Source of the DNA: Allium sativum
Lineage: Eukaryota; Streptophyta; Magnoliopsida; Asparagales; Amaryllidaceae
Direction: 5' to 3'
NCBI GenBank assembly: GCA_030737875.1
Contig: CM060923.1
Location: forward strand, 35,270,501-35,334,500
Length of the DNA: 64,000 nucleotides
Of the stretch, positions 46,058 to 57,806 are shown piece by piece; position 1 is the first letter of the stretch, and each line of letters opens with the position of its first letter. The notes beneath the pieces are model-generated. The model ran no database searches, was not told the DNA's origin, and was given only the letters and a program-made list of their open reading frames with translations. Made by a program: the position numbers and the translations under genes.

Positions 46058-48589
46058 CTTTTCAAATATTCTTTTCACAATTTAAACCAAATTAAGGTTT
46101 ATTAAACTAGTTGGGATTATCGAACCTTACCGAAGTAATCGTTTATTTTATTATCCCAATCCTAACTTATCCATCCCATAAAGCAAAACTGGTAGTACTC
46201 TATATCTATCATTCATTGTGTTATCGGTAAATTTAATTACCATTTAACGTTCAAATCTTATTAAAGATTTAACTATCGCATGGAGCAAAACTGGTGGTAC
46301 TCCAGTCCTGAACATCTCATGAATTCGGTAAATTTAATTACCTTATTGACATTTCAATCTAATTAAACATTTATTAATACTCCAATTGGTTTTAATCTCA
46401 AAAATCATTAGTTAATAATTATTCAATCTTTTAGGAAATTAATCATGTCTTTAACAGGGTTAAAGAACCAATGTCATTTAAAACAAAGCTCACGATAAAC
46501 CCAAAATCATCTTCTATTTAATTCCAATTAATAAATATAATTGGAAAACTTCATTAATCTTAATTAAAAGATTTATTCCTTTCTCAACTGGGTTTAGATC
46601 ACTGTTATTTAAGACACCGTTCACGACAAACCCAAAATCCAGTTTGATATTAAATACAAGACTTTGAATAGAAAGCATATCGACTTATACTCAATATCAA
46701 ATTCTGAAACCAACAAATATCGTATTGGGAATAACGATATTTATATCTTCCAAATTCCTCAATAATATCTGTATAATCACGGAATCTAATATCGAAATAT
46801 TTCAAAGATTATTTCCATTCCAATTCATAAGTTGGAAAATTCTATTTGTATTAAAACCATTTCAATTCCTTTTCAGTTCTTTACTTAAGTTGATAAACAA
46901 CTTATCCTGATAAAAATATCTTTTATCTTTATAAACTTGGAATTTCTCATTCAAAAATTTTTCCAAATCATTTATTATGATTTTACATAAATTATTCAGA
47001 TTTTTAATAATTTTAATAAGGCCTTTACCGTCGATTTCCAATATCGGCCACGGAACTGCATCCATAGCGACCTTTTCCAAAACTGATTTGGACATATCTT
47101 AAAATCTAACCGTTAGATTTCAAATCTCTTATTATCATTCGAAAGTTATTTTCGTTACGAACCCAAAGGTTCCGGTTTGAGGAGAATCCGACGGTCGGAT
47201 CTCCCGTCATGTCCATTCAAAGTCAATGGTCAAAATTCGCGAACGGTCGCGGCGCGATACGTTCAATTCAAGCCATTTAAATATATATATAATATATTTC
47301 ATCGATTTCCGTTTAAAACATATTTTATAAATCGTTAAAAATTCATTTCAAAGACGATTCCAACTTCCATTTCAATTTTAAATCAAAATTGAATATTCCA
47401 TATCATTGTAATATTAAAATGATAATATTTTCAAAATATTAGATTTTGAAATCAAATCTTTTCGATATTCATTATAAAATGGATAAAATCGACAGAAAAT
47501 TCCGTTCAAGTTAAAATGACGTATATCTACTTAAATCGGCTTCATATTCATTTCAGTTATGAATATATCAATATTTTCATATCCATCCAAAATCGGACAT
47601 CAAAATCATATTTGATTCTTCATTGAATATTATTTTTAAATATTCTTTATTTCTGAATTGGAATCAGACTCAATCAAATACCATATAATTTTATTTATAT
47701 GGATTCTATACATCGCATATATTGTAAAATAGTGATAAACAACTATTACACATTGAATTCATATCCAGAGTGCAATTTACAACTGTATATGTAACGATTT
47801 GGATTTCGCCCGGACCTAATCGATCGCAAAATCGAATAAAACCGTTCGAAAACCCGAATACGCTAACTTTGGGCATACAACACATCAAAACAAATAACAG
47901 AAGACTTTTCTAAACATCATAATAATGTAACATCAGAGTACATCGAATATAAATACAGCAGCGGATGATTAAATTACAATAATTGTAATACAATGTAGCG
48001 GAAGGGTACCAATGCTCTGGACACAGCTTTAAGCTTCGATCCAGAATCCTGCCCAATATATCTGCAAAATGAGTTACTCGACTGCCCATGTAGAAAATGT
48101 GGGCACCTGAGTTTGCAAGTGAAACAAACTACAGGTCAGTCATGGGACTGGTATGAGAAATCTTACTTAACCTATTTAATAATAAGGTCAATCACAGGAG
48201 CACGCCGCTAACGCGGACTGGGTTTACTCCATTGGGTTGCCAGTACATAAACATCAACCATAAATAAACATATGGATCTACAATGCTTCAATACACATGC
48301 AATTCCTTAATCCACCCATTTAGGCTTAATCCCTAAACTTAGATTTCAAAATCCAATTCACTTTACAGAAATTATTTCTTTGGACTTTATTTCCCGATTT
48401 CTTTTATTTCAAATCATTTGACATACATATCTAGCTTTTATAATAAAGTAGATTTCACTTCAGGATTTCAAAAACAAAACATTTGAAAATATGAATTCCA
48501 AAACGTAACAATATATACAAACAAGTATGCAACTAAATATCGATCATGTTCCCTCAGGACCGGGCAGTATGCACCCTAACCGAACCAAC

Positions 48590-48591
<2 letters not shown>

Positions 48592-48623
<32 letters not shown>
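48592..48623. repeat. (TA)n microsatellite in D 3' LTR
   Basis: The equivalent position in the 5' LTR (60574-60652) has grown to ~79 bp of TA, CACACA and TG repeats. Confidence 0.9.
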
Positions 48624-48627
<4 letters not shown>

Positions 48628-49174
48628 CTAACGGCTACACTGACAATGCACCATCCCACCAATTGGGGAAGACATGCACGCCCTTGCACTGTTAGTCAAT
48701 TTCGGGTCACCCGCATCTTCAGCCACATACTGGCAAAATCATTTTATATCCCGAAGTAGGGAAAATCATTTCACAACATAATAATCACAAGTACTTTCAA
48801 ATCTATATAGATTTCTACTTCCAAATCATTTCGAAATCATCGGGTATATCCTCGAAATCCTTTCTGTTTTATAAAACATTTTATAAAGCATTCCCTGTAC
48901 AAAATCGGGAATACTATTCTTTTTACTTAAGAAATATCTTTTCAAAATCATTCATTAGTTTTGAAATAAACAACATCACTAGCCACCTTATAGTCAAATC
49001 GTGAAGTGTTTCACAAGGTGTTAGCACAAAGGTATTTTTTACCTAACCCAATGCTAAATGTAAAAGCGTATTTTGCACATAAACTAGTCGAGCACAATCC
49101 AAATAATCAATCAATCACAATCCATATTAATAACCAAGTATATTTGGTTCAATCACATTTCATGTTTTGCATAT

Positions 49175-50300
49175 ACAATAAAAAGGTATTTTTTTATTGT
49201 AAACATATTTTCTATGTTGCTTACGACAATAAAAGAAAGATTTTTATTGTCATAACATTTTCTATGTTGAACATGTTCTATATTTTCTAATGACAAAATA
49301 GAAAGAAAATTTTGTCTACATAACATGTTATATAATTCTAATGAAAAAATAAAAAATAATTTTGTCTGCATGACATGTTTTATAATTCTAATGATAAAAT
49401 GAAAGGTAATTTTGTCTACAAAACATGTTATATAATTCTAATGACAAAATGAAAGGTTATTTTGTCTACAAAACATGTTATATAATTTTAAGACAAAATA
49501 AAAGATAATTTTGTCGACATAACATGTTCTACATTTCCAATGTCATATAAAAAAAAGTATTTATTTTCATGACATTTTCTATGTTGCGGATGACAAATAA
49601 AAAGGAGATTTTTATTTGTATACAAATTTCTATCTTTAACATAACAAATAAAACTGAATATTTATTTGTACACAAATTTCAATCTTTAATATGACAAATA
49701 AATGTGAAAATTTATTTGTTAACATATCTCTATTTCAAAACAATGATCATTTTTACATATTCTATTTATACAATAAAAATGTGGTTTTTATTCTTAACAT
49801 ATTTTTATTTTCTATAATGATTATTTTTACTCTTTTCTTATAAACAATAAAAATGTGAATATTTATTGTTAACATATCTTCGTTTCAAACAAATGAACAT
49901 TTTTTATTCTTTCTACATATACGATAAAAATGTAAATTTTATCGTTAACATATTTTCATTTCAATCAAATGAACATTTATAATCTAAATAAATGACATTT
50001 TAATGTATCACGACATTAATCTAAATAAATGAAATATTTATTGTAACGTGACATTATTCAAATATGACATTCCTAACAAAAATGACATTTTTATTCTAAA
50101 TAAACATTTCTAACGAAAGTGATGTTTTTGTTCTAAATAAACATTTCTAACGAAAGTGATGTTTTTAATTCTAACATGGCATGATCTTGCAAAAATGACA
50201 TATTTAATTAACATGACATGATTATAGCAAAATGATATTTTTAATGATCACCATATGTAATAAAAATGTAATCTTTTTATTGTTGAAATATTTTATTTCA
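49175..50300. repeat. Tandem array of covarying short hairpins in D 3' LTR
   Basis: About 14-18 diverged units of ~55-60 bp. Each has a spacer of AACATGTTATATAATTCTAATG or CATATCTCTATTTCAA type, then a hairpin with 7-11-bp arms and a 5-8-nt loop. Arms include ACAATAAAAA/TTTTTATTGT (49175), GACAATAAAA/TTTTATTGTC (49225), GACAAAAT/ATTTTGTC (49292 and others), ACAAATAAAAA/TTTTTATTTGT (49593), ACAAATAAA/TTTATTTGT (49643, 49693) and ACGATAAAA/TTTTATCGT (49921). Some units are imperfect (49343, 49393). Confidence 0.8.
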
Positions 50301-50440
50301 ACAATGAATATTTTTGACTAACACAAATAAAATGAACAAATGATTATTCTATTATTAGTTAACATGCTAAGGATGACAAATTTTAACGAACAACATATAT
50401 TTTGATCCAACATCACAACCAAGATCAATCAAAATCAGTT

Positions 50441-50443
<3 letters not shown>

Positions 50444-50483
<40 letters not shown>
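50444..50483. repeat. (AT)n microsatellite
   Basis: 40 bp pure AT; the 5' LTR equivalent near 62566-62590 is shorter. Confidence 0.95.
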
Positions 50484-50485
<2 letters not shown>

Positions 50486-51219
50486 CTATACATATATATA
50501 TAATTTTTATTTTAAATTTAAAATGAGAAATATCACATCGAAATCACAACTCAATATAATCAATTTAACTCGTCCATGATCTGTGCACGAGTGAGGTAAG
50601 CTAACAGACAATCAACACAAATTCAGTTATAAAAATAAATAACTGTACAAAAGAATTTAGTGAGAGAGTTCTCATCTTGATCGGTTTCGAAAATTGTTTA
50701 AACAACGATTTGTTATAACAAAATATAACAATAGTTTAATTTTATCAAAATTCCAACAATGTACGAATTTGTCCAGATAGGTTTCATGGCGTAGATCTTT
50801 TCACCACGATTCCGGCACATCTGAAATCATCTAATTCTGTTTAGTTTGAATAAGATACACGCGATTAAACATTTGAATTACATAATTTATAAATTAAATA
50901 TAATTAATCTATTTAATTACATCTTTAAGGGAAGTTAATCCCTTTCCTCTTCGTTGACGCCCCAGGTAGCCACATTCATATCGAACCCAAAATGCTTCGT
51001 CCTTCATCTCCAAAAGCAGCATCGAATGAAGAGAAAATGGATATCAATGTGACGCTTAAGATAAGAGGACATCAAGGAATTTTGTTTCATGATTTTAGGA
51101 GGCTCGTGTAATTAAAAAAAAAGAGAGTGGGTCTTTTCATGTTGAAGAAAGAAGAAGGCGGCGACCATTATTTTGACCAGAGAAAGAAATTAGGTTAGGA
51201 TTTGGAAGTGTTTAGGATG

Positions 51220-51227
51220 TTATATAG
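51220..51227 (-). promoter_or_regulatory. TATA box of D 3' LTR
   Basis: CTATATAA on the minus strand, conserved in the 5' LTR near 63300-63308. Confidence 0.45.
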
Positions 51228-51377
51228 TAGGAAGAAATAATAATTTTATTTTTTATTTGATTATATATATATATTTTTTATTCTTTACTTGTCTTTCTTC
51301 ATATGTTGTATGTTACAAAGGAAATAAATTGGCTGAGGTGGCGTATTTATTTCTCATTTCTTATTTTCATCATTCAC

Positions 51378-51382
51378 ATTAG
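51378..51382. repeat. E target-site duplication, left (ATTAG)
   Basis: Identical to 58740-58744. The empty site CACATTAGTTAAAA is preserved in D's 5' LTR near 63450-63463. Confidence 0.93.
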
Positions 51383-52311
51383 TGATCGTCGCTTTCCTAT
51401 GGATTAGAAAAGCGCGAATTTTAAATTAAATACTGCAAGCGTACAGGTGTGTAGCATACAGGTCGAACACAGGGAGGCAAATTAAAAAAAATTATTTATT
51501 TAATCTCTTGGGTGAGTTAGACGATTTTCGAGGTTGGTTTTTGAAAATAATAAAAATTGAAACTGCGATCCGATTCAGAACAAATCTAATTGAACCGACG
51601 ATTAAATCACAATTATCAATTGGAAATTAAAATGCAAAACAGAAATAAAATGAAGAAATTAAAATTGCAGGAAAAGAAGAATAACAAAAAGTAAAGTTAG
51701 GATTGTCGTTGAAACTAATCGAACGACTAATCGCTAATTAAAAAAAATGTAAAATACAATTGGTGCTCTTCCAAAACTAATTGTGAAGACAACACCGATT
51801 GCTAAGAAAAAAAAATGCAGAAATAATAAAAAGAAGAACTTTTATTAATGGAGAAGAGAATATAGAATAGGATGGTGGCTACAATGACATTACGAGGGTA
51901 TTTATAGGATAGATAGTCAAACCCTAACCCTAATTACAAATGGGCCTAGCCATTACATTACTAATTAGTTTACAATGAGAATCTCAAATGGGCCTTAGTT
52001 AAATCTATTAAATTTTTGGCCTTTCTTCTTTTCCTCTTGGTTCTTTGACAAGCCTCCCTTGATTTGAGATGTGCATGGCCTTTTTATCAATCATTTTCTT
52101 GTCCAACAGCAACTAGGTGTGGGATCTTCATCTACAATTCTTCAAAATGTAAATATATAGCAATCTGATCTCCATCTCTCTACTTTTCTGGTTGCATGCG
52201 GGCTGGGTTGGAATATCTGTAAAAGTAACAAAACAATACCCAAGTAATATTTATTTATATACAAAAGATAAGATATAAGAGCATAAAATAAACACATTGC
52301 TATGTCAATCA
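51383..52311 (-). mobile_element. Element E 3' LTR (929 bp)
   Basis: Plus strand TGATCGTCGCTTTCC to TATGTCAATCA. It has a minus-strand TATA box (TATAAATACC) at 51898-51908, next to a telomere-like AAACCCTAACCC box at 51919. Confidence 0.9.
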
Positions 52312-52325
52312 AATACCCCCACACT
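52312..52325 (-). other. PPT of element E
   Basis: Minus strand AAGTGTGGGGGTAT beside the 3' LTR start. Confidence 0.85.
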
Positions 52326-53601
52326 TATCTTTTACTCGTCCTCGAGTAAAACAAGAAATGAAAAACTATCTAGATAGGTCACACTTTCGTAGGAAACACG
52401 ATTGCATTGAGCGTATGCAACAAGCCGTTAAACCTCTAGGTGTCCCTAGTAGGATGAGTGGTGTCTCGTGAGGGTTTTCAGCGGATACTACCCACAAAAT
52501 CCAAATGCAGTAAGCTATGATTCTAATGAAACTACATGAATGCAATGGACATATGCAAAATAAAAACAAAAATGAAAACAAGATTTGTTTCTGAGGTGAT
52601 ACAACAAATTAAGTTAACAATTTCTAGTCAATTGATTTTATTTTAGATACCTCAACTTGTCACAAATTTTCAATATAATTCAAGTTTTCAAATGTTAAAT
52701 TCCAGTTTGGCCAGTTGGTTCGGTCGATAACGTAGTGCAGCCATGAAATAGATTCTTAGTTTGCTTGTCACAGTTTGTGAAGTGGTATTCTAATTTCCTT
52801 GTGTATGGCTAATCAAATCAATAAGGTCAAGAAATGTTTGGGCATCATCGCTTATTCTCTATCTCTATAAAAGTTAAAATTTATGATTAAGTACATACAC
52901 CTAACTCAGAAGACCAAGGTTTACCACCCATGCACTGCCTCGCAGACTAACGGAGAGTGGTAAAGAGCTTGGCGGATTGTGCAGGCCGACTTTGACTTTG
53001 TCAACAACGTGTCGGTAATCCTTAGGTGTCCAATCTCATAAAATGAGACCAAGATATTCTAACGTTGACTTTGTTAACAACATGTCGGATAGAGCTTGGC
53101 GGGTTTGCACACCAACGCTTGATATACAAGCAATGTTGGATACCCTTGGATTATTATTGTTATTATTGAAAATATAAGCACAAAAGAGAGTTACGCGAAT
53201 TCAACTTAACACAACTTAGTTTTAAAGATTCGAAAAGCCAATATAAGTATTTTAAGTCCTTCACTTATTTAAACAAAGTCTACAATATAGAATAGATTTC
53301 ATGGCCATCACCTAAGAATCTCCCTATGTACCGGTTACACTATTATCCCTCAAAATTAAACTTTTCATTATATTTCATATTCGATCTTAGCTGAGAGAAA
53401 AAAATACTATCAACTGATTAACAATCCTTAACTTATTTTGTTGTATCAATCTAAAATGAGTCATGTTTTCAAAAAAAAAAAAAATGGTATGTTACTACGA
53501 TCTAAAATGCATGATGGTCCTACTTAAATGATGAAGATGAAAAGAAAGAAGAATAAAGAAAAATGAAAATGAATGAAGTGCAGACTCCCCCCACACTAGA
53601 A
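52326..53601 (-). other. 3' untranslated internal region of E
   Basis: No ORF with a recognisable product. A second G-rich tract (AGTGTGGGGGGAGTC on the minus strand, 53584-53598) marks its right end. It contains the duplicated GACTTTG(A/T)TAACAACRTGTCGG block at ~52988 and ~53062. Confidence 0.6.
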
Positions 53602-55177
53602 CTAAACAGTGTCCACACTGTAAACACGTTTTCTAAATGTGAAAGATAGCACCCAAAGATGGATGAGATGCAAAACTATTTGTAGAATGAAATGCAGTCT
53701 AACTATATGTAAGAATGGATCATATTTAAAATGATATATGTGTTTGCGATGCATGCGATGCAAAGAATGCCACCAACTTTTTCCCCCACACTTGGTTCTT
53801 GCCCTATGAGTCTCATTCCCACTATGTCTAGGCATGTTTTCTAGTAAGCAAAAGTTTTTGAAAACCATCTCATCTTTAAACCTAGATTTATAGTCCAGTA
53901 AATGAATGTTCACGGTCGTCCTAACATGAAGTTTTTCAACCAAGCCAGCATTCCAAAAGTAATTCATGTGTTCAACAAATTTATCAGTGTAATTTTTTAA
54001 AAATTTGTGATCGTATATAAATTCAGTGAAATTTGAATTCTGAGTGTTGTTCAATACTATGTGATCACATTTCTCATCATTAACTGACAACGTATTTTCG
54101 ACATTGACCATTTCATGTTCGTTTGAAATTTTCTCAAAGTTAAAATTTTCGAACTGGTCACTTGAATCTGCTTCTTCCTTATTTGGCAACTCATCCTCGT
54201 ACAACCCAAAAAAATTCATGTTCATTAAAATCCTTTTCCACTTTTGAGTTTTTGAAAAATTCAACATTTTCATTTTGTTCAATTTCAAAAATTTTAAGTT
54301 TCTCGCAGTCTGAAAGAGAAAGATCAAAATGCAAGCTTAAATCTTTAATCTGAAAAGAATCGAAATCCAAATCATTTGTTGAATTTTGAACAACTTCATT
54401 TAGATTGGTATTCTCAATTTCCAAAGTTGTTATCTGAAAATTTTCACTATCAGTAAAGAATGGATTATTTTCTGATTTATCGCTTGTTTGAATTTGATTT
54501 TGTTGCTCTCGTTGTTCTTTCAAAGATGTCATTAAAGAAAGGAGTTCATCAAGTTGTCTATCTTTTTCACCAAGCTGTCTATCTTGCTTTTCTACCCTCT
54601 CTCTAAGAACGTTAAGATGATATCCTTCAGAATCGTTGATTTCAGAGCTCTCATTTTGGATTTCTTGATTCTCAAAATTATAGTCCACATCAATTTCACA
54701 ATCAAAATTATTTCCAATGTGGTGGTTGTTTGAATTTTCAGAAAAATGGCAATGATATTGGAAATCATTTTGATCATAAAAATTATGTTCGTAACCAAAA
54801 CTGTTAGAATTTGAGTTAAAATTTGGGTGATTTTGGTTATTTTCAGGATGTTGATATGGGCTGTAATTTTGAAAATTTTGATTTACAACCCCATATTGAT
54901 GTGGATCAAAGCTATATTGGGATTCAAAGCCATTTTGATGTAGATGTGGCCCATAATCGAAATCATCGAAATTTGAATTGATATTCCAATTTCGATCATT
55001 TCTATGATTTTGAAAATGTTGTTCAATTGGAGAATTTTGAAAATTGTTGACATTGGGCTCAAGAAATTTTGGAAAATTTTGCTTCATGAGTTGTAATTCA
55101 TAGTCATACTCTTCAAGAGGACGTCTACTACGATTATTATCCCACATTTCTCTCAATGATTTTTTTGAATCAGACAT
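53602..55177 (-). pseudogene. Gag-like ORF of element E, frameshifted
   Basis: Minus-strand Met at 55177 opens a 328-codon frame with a short MSDSKKSLREMW start, broadly like the MSDxxxTLxEL start of Tat/Athila Gag. It is followed by a very Asn/Gln/Phe-rich segment (~40-170) and a predicted coiled coil (~185-230, heptads in RVEKQDRQLGEKDRQLDELL). The rest is acidic, ending at a stop at 54191. A second frame, one base off, continues the protein from the T7 run at 54208-54214: GLYEDELPNKEEADSS, then KFVEHMNYFWNAGLVEKL and a Cys/His-poor tail to ~53780. No capsid motif or CCHC knuckle is seen, so the Gag label is by position only. It may be a novel replacement ORF. Confidence 0.55.
53784..53798 (-). 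other. Internal PPT-like tract of E
   Basis: Minus strand AAGTGTGGGGGAAAAAG, third GTGTGGGGG copy in the element, at the end of the gag-like ORF. Tat/Athila elements commonly carry such tracts after gag-pol. Confidence 0.5.
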
Positions 55178-57780
55178 TTGAATGAAATCAAGACAAAACA
55201 GAAATTATTCGCACTTCAAAATAGTATAAAATACTAAGTTGTGCTCTATTAATTAACTGACTCAATTAGAAGGGGAAGAGGGTCTTATGGTCATTCACGT
55301 ATAGTATAAATACTAAGGGATACGACCAATGTTTTACGGGTAGTATGCAACCTCTTTTGTTAATAGTTCAATAAATTGAACTACTATATGTCCGCGATCC
55401 AATTATACGAGACAGTCAACTTCACAAAGCGCCACTTTTCAATTATATTATTGCGAAATTCAAATCAGGTTTTAAAATTGAATAACGGTGAGAGTGATGA
55501 TTTTTGTTATGCAAATTCGTTACTCACAAGCAGATTCAGAAATTTCAGTCACAGAACAGAAAATTAAAATATTGTACAAGCAAGCCGCTGCCCTTGCAGA
55601 AGATTTTTACAAGCAATTTTCTATATTTTTCAGCACATGTAGAGTTTAAGGAATTTTACAGTGGGGTATGGCGGTCCATCCAGAATAGTTGAGTGGTGCT
55701 CACGTTTCGAACTCCACTGTGTGCAAACTGGTTGATCACTGAATTTCTTGTTCGCTAGGTTGAATTTTGTTCTTGCTTTGACTTTGGTCTATGGTTAGAC
55801 CCTTGTTTTTTTTTAAGTTTTTTTTTGAAGAAAAAGGAGAAGAACCAGAGGAAAAAAAACTAAGTAGAAAGAAAAAAAATTAACTAAATGAAATAAACAA
55901 AAAACTAAACTAAGAGCTAACTAGACCAAAAACATTTTTTTTTTAACACTAAACCCAACTAAAAAAAACTAAACAAAATAAAAACTAATTTTTTTTTAAA
56001 CACGATTTTTTTTTGTAAAAGAAAAGAAAAAAAGCAAAGAAAAAGAAAGGGGAATCACAACCGTACTGAGAAAGAAAATAAGTAACCCCAACAGACCCTA
56101 TTATCTTAACCCAAAAGCATATGTTCACTTATAAAACATGCCACTTCAATAAACAAGCAGAACACAAAATCAAGCCTTCCCCCCCCCCCCAAAATAAAAT
56201 CAACCAAATATCGTTCGTTTCAGAATCGAATACCAAATCTATTTTTCCTTTCCAAAATTGACGCACTATATTTTTAAGTACCGATTTAGGGTTTCGATCT
56301 AGGTTGAATCGGCAAATCAGGTTTGGGTTTCGATCGAATAGAATTGCGATTTGGGGTGCGATTTGGTGAAGTTGTGGATATGAACGGTTGGAGAATGGCC
56401 AGAGAAGACGTTCAGAAATTTGTTGGTGGTGAAATAGCAAGTGGGTACGGTGGAGTTTGGGTTTTCTGGCTGTCTTGGTAGATGGGTTTTAAATTGGGTA
56501 CAATGGATGTCAGATGGATGCGATTGTGGGTGGAATTGAGGGAGGGTTTTAGATCGGATATTTGGCAGAGAACAGCGACGGTGGCTGGTTTGGAAGGTTG
56601 ATGGAGTAGGGGATTGTCTGTTGGGTTAGGTGGTAGAAGGTATTGTTTGAACAAGGTGCTGCTGCGTGGAAAGCTGCTGTAAACGTCGGCTAGGTGAAGT
56701 GAAGTGTGGAGGTGTTTTCTTGGGGTATGAGGTGGTTGATGAGGTCTATGTCTGGAAATTGTAGAAGGAAGTGGGGCAAAAGGGATTAGTTGCGGATGAT
56801 GGAGCAGTGGTGTGGCGAGGGTTGTAGAAGGGAATCGGAGATGGTTTGAGAAGTTTGTGAAATGTTGTGGCTGAAAACTTTGTGTGTGGATGGGATTATG
56901 GTGGTGAAATAGTGAAGTTCGGCAAATGAGGGTGTTATTGGAAGCTTAATGAAGGTTTTGTTGGATTTGGGCGTGAAGACTTGTTGTAAGGTGGAGGGTA
57001 ATGATTTCAGGTACGGTTTTTGTCTGAAGGGGTGGAGGGGATGGATCTTGACTGGAGATGGTAACAAAACAGTTGCTCGAGTGGTGTTGTCGAAGTGTGA
57101 ACGATGGTTTGTGGAGGAGGTTATCGGCTGTGGGTCTGACGAGGTTCGTGACTGATTTTGGTATGTTATGGACCGGTGGTTTGGCAAGTTCGATGATGGT
57201 TTGTGGTTTGACTGTCTGTGCGAGTTGAGTGGCTGCAGTAAAGGAAGATGGAATTGGTGAGGGAATTAAAGGATTAACGTGAGTTTTATGGAGTATATTG
57301 GTGAAATTGGTGATGACTGGCAAGTAAGCTTGGTGATTCGTATGGGGATGGGGGAGATGGATTTGTGGTACGGTATGGAAGAATGCAAACGATGAAATTG
57401 GGGTAGTGTGGTTGTGAGAGGAGACGTGAAGAAAATTGGCTGTGGAGTTGTTTGGATTTTAAGAGAGAAGAATATAGGAAATCGGGGAATGAATCAATGG
57501 AAAGAAAGAAAAAAAATTGCACAAGTTTTTTTTTTAATTATGGTGAAAAGAGGAAAGAATTTGTAAAAGAAAAGGAATAGATTAAGAAATAAAAGGGAAA
57601 GAAATCAAAGAAAACTAGCAAGAATTTTTTTCCTCTTGTATAGAAGATTATAGTATCATTAATTAATACCAAATCTCGCCAATCAAGACTTTTATTTTAT
57701 TTTATATATATACAAGAAAGGAATAATAAAAAAAACTAACACGAATCAGAAATTAAATAAATAATAAAATTCAATCGTTA
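55178..57780 (-). other. Non-coding leader of E with strong strand asymmetry
   Basis: 55797-56060 is rich in A runs on the plus strand. 56330-57440 is G/T-rich and very C-poor on the plus strand, i.e. C/A-rich and G-poor on the element's strand. Overlapping open frames of 80-133 codons in different minus frames (for example 56786-57187 and 56946-57323) exist because G-poor sequence makes few stops. None shows a domain. A C10 run lies at ~56180-56190. Confidence 0.6.
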
Positions 57781-57806
57781 CCTCCCTGGCAACGGCGCCA
57801 AAAACT
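57781..57806 (-). other. Primer-binding site of element E (Tat/Athila type)
   Basis: Minus strand AGTTTT then TGGCGCCGTTGCCAGGGA, beside the 5' LTR end. One base differs from the usual TGGCGCCGTTGCCGGGGA. Confidence 0.9.

Larger units (their letters stand above)
40106..47789 (-). mobile_element. Decayed D-like LTR (D'), interrupted by solo LTR C2 and cut by element D
   Basis: Starts on the plus strand TGTCGCGACCCGG and shares the D LTR layout: ATCAGAGTACA blocks, CAGCGG, then GCCCGTGTGGAAAATATGGGCA and CAGTCATGGGACTGGTGTGAGAA at the same relative positions (compare 48080-48160). It resumes after C2 at 46058 and is broken by D at 47790, so its other end is not visible. No coding frame. It contains near-palindromic ATCCGACGGTCGGAT at ~47187-47201. 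Confidence 0.55.

Noticed and set aside
49175..50300. CRISPR-like regularly spaced repeats
   Set aside because: The spacing is regular, but the repeats diverge from unit to unit, the spacers are themselves repeats, the context is a plant LTR and there is no cas gene.
56786..57323. Overlapping 125- and 133-codon frames in the E leader
   Set aside because: G-poor composition removes most stop codons, and two overlapping frames in different phases are both open, which is typical of composition and not of genes.
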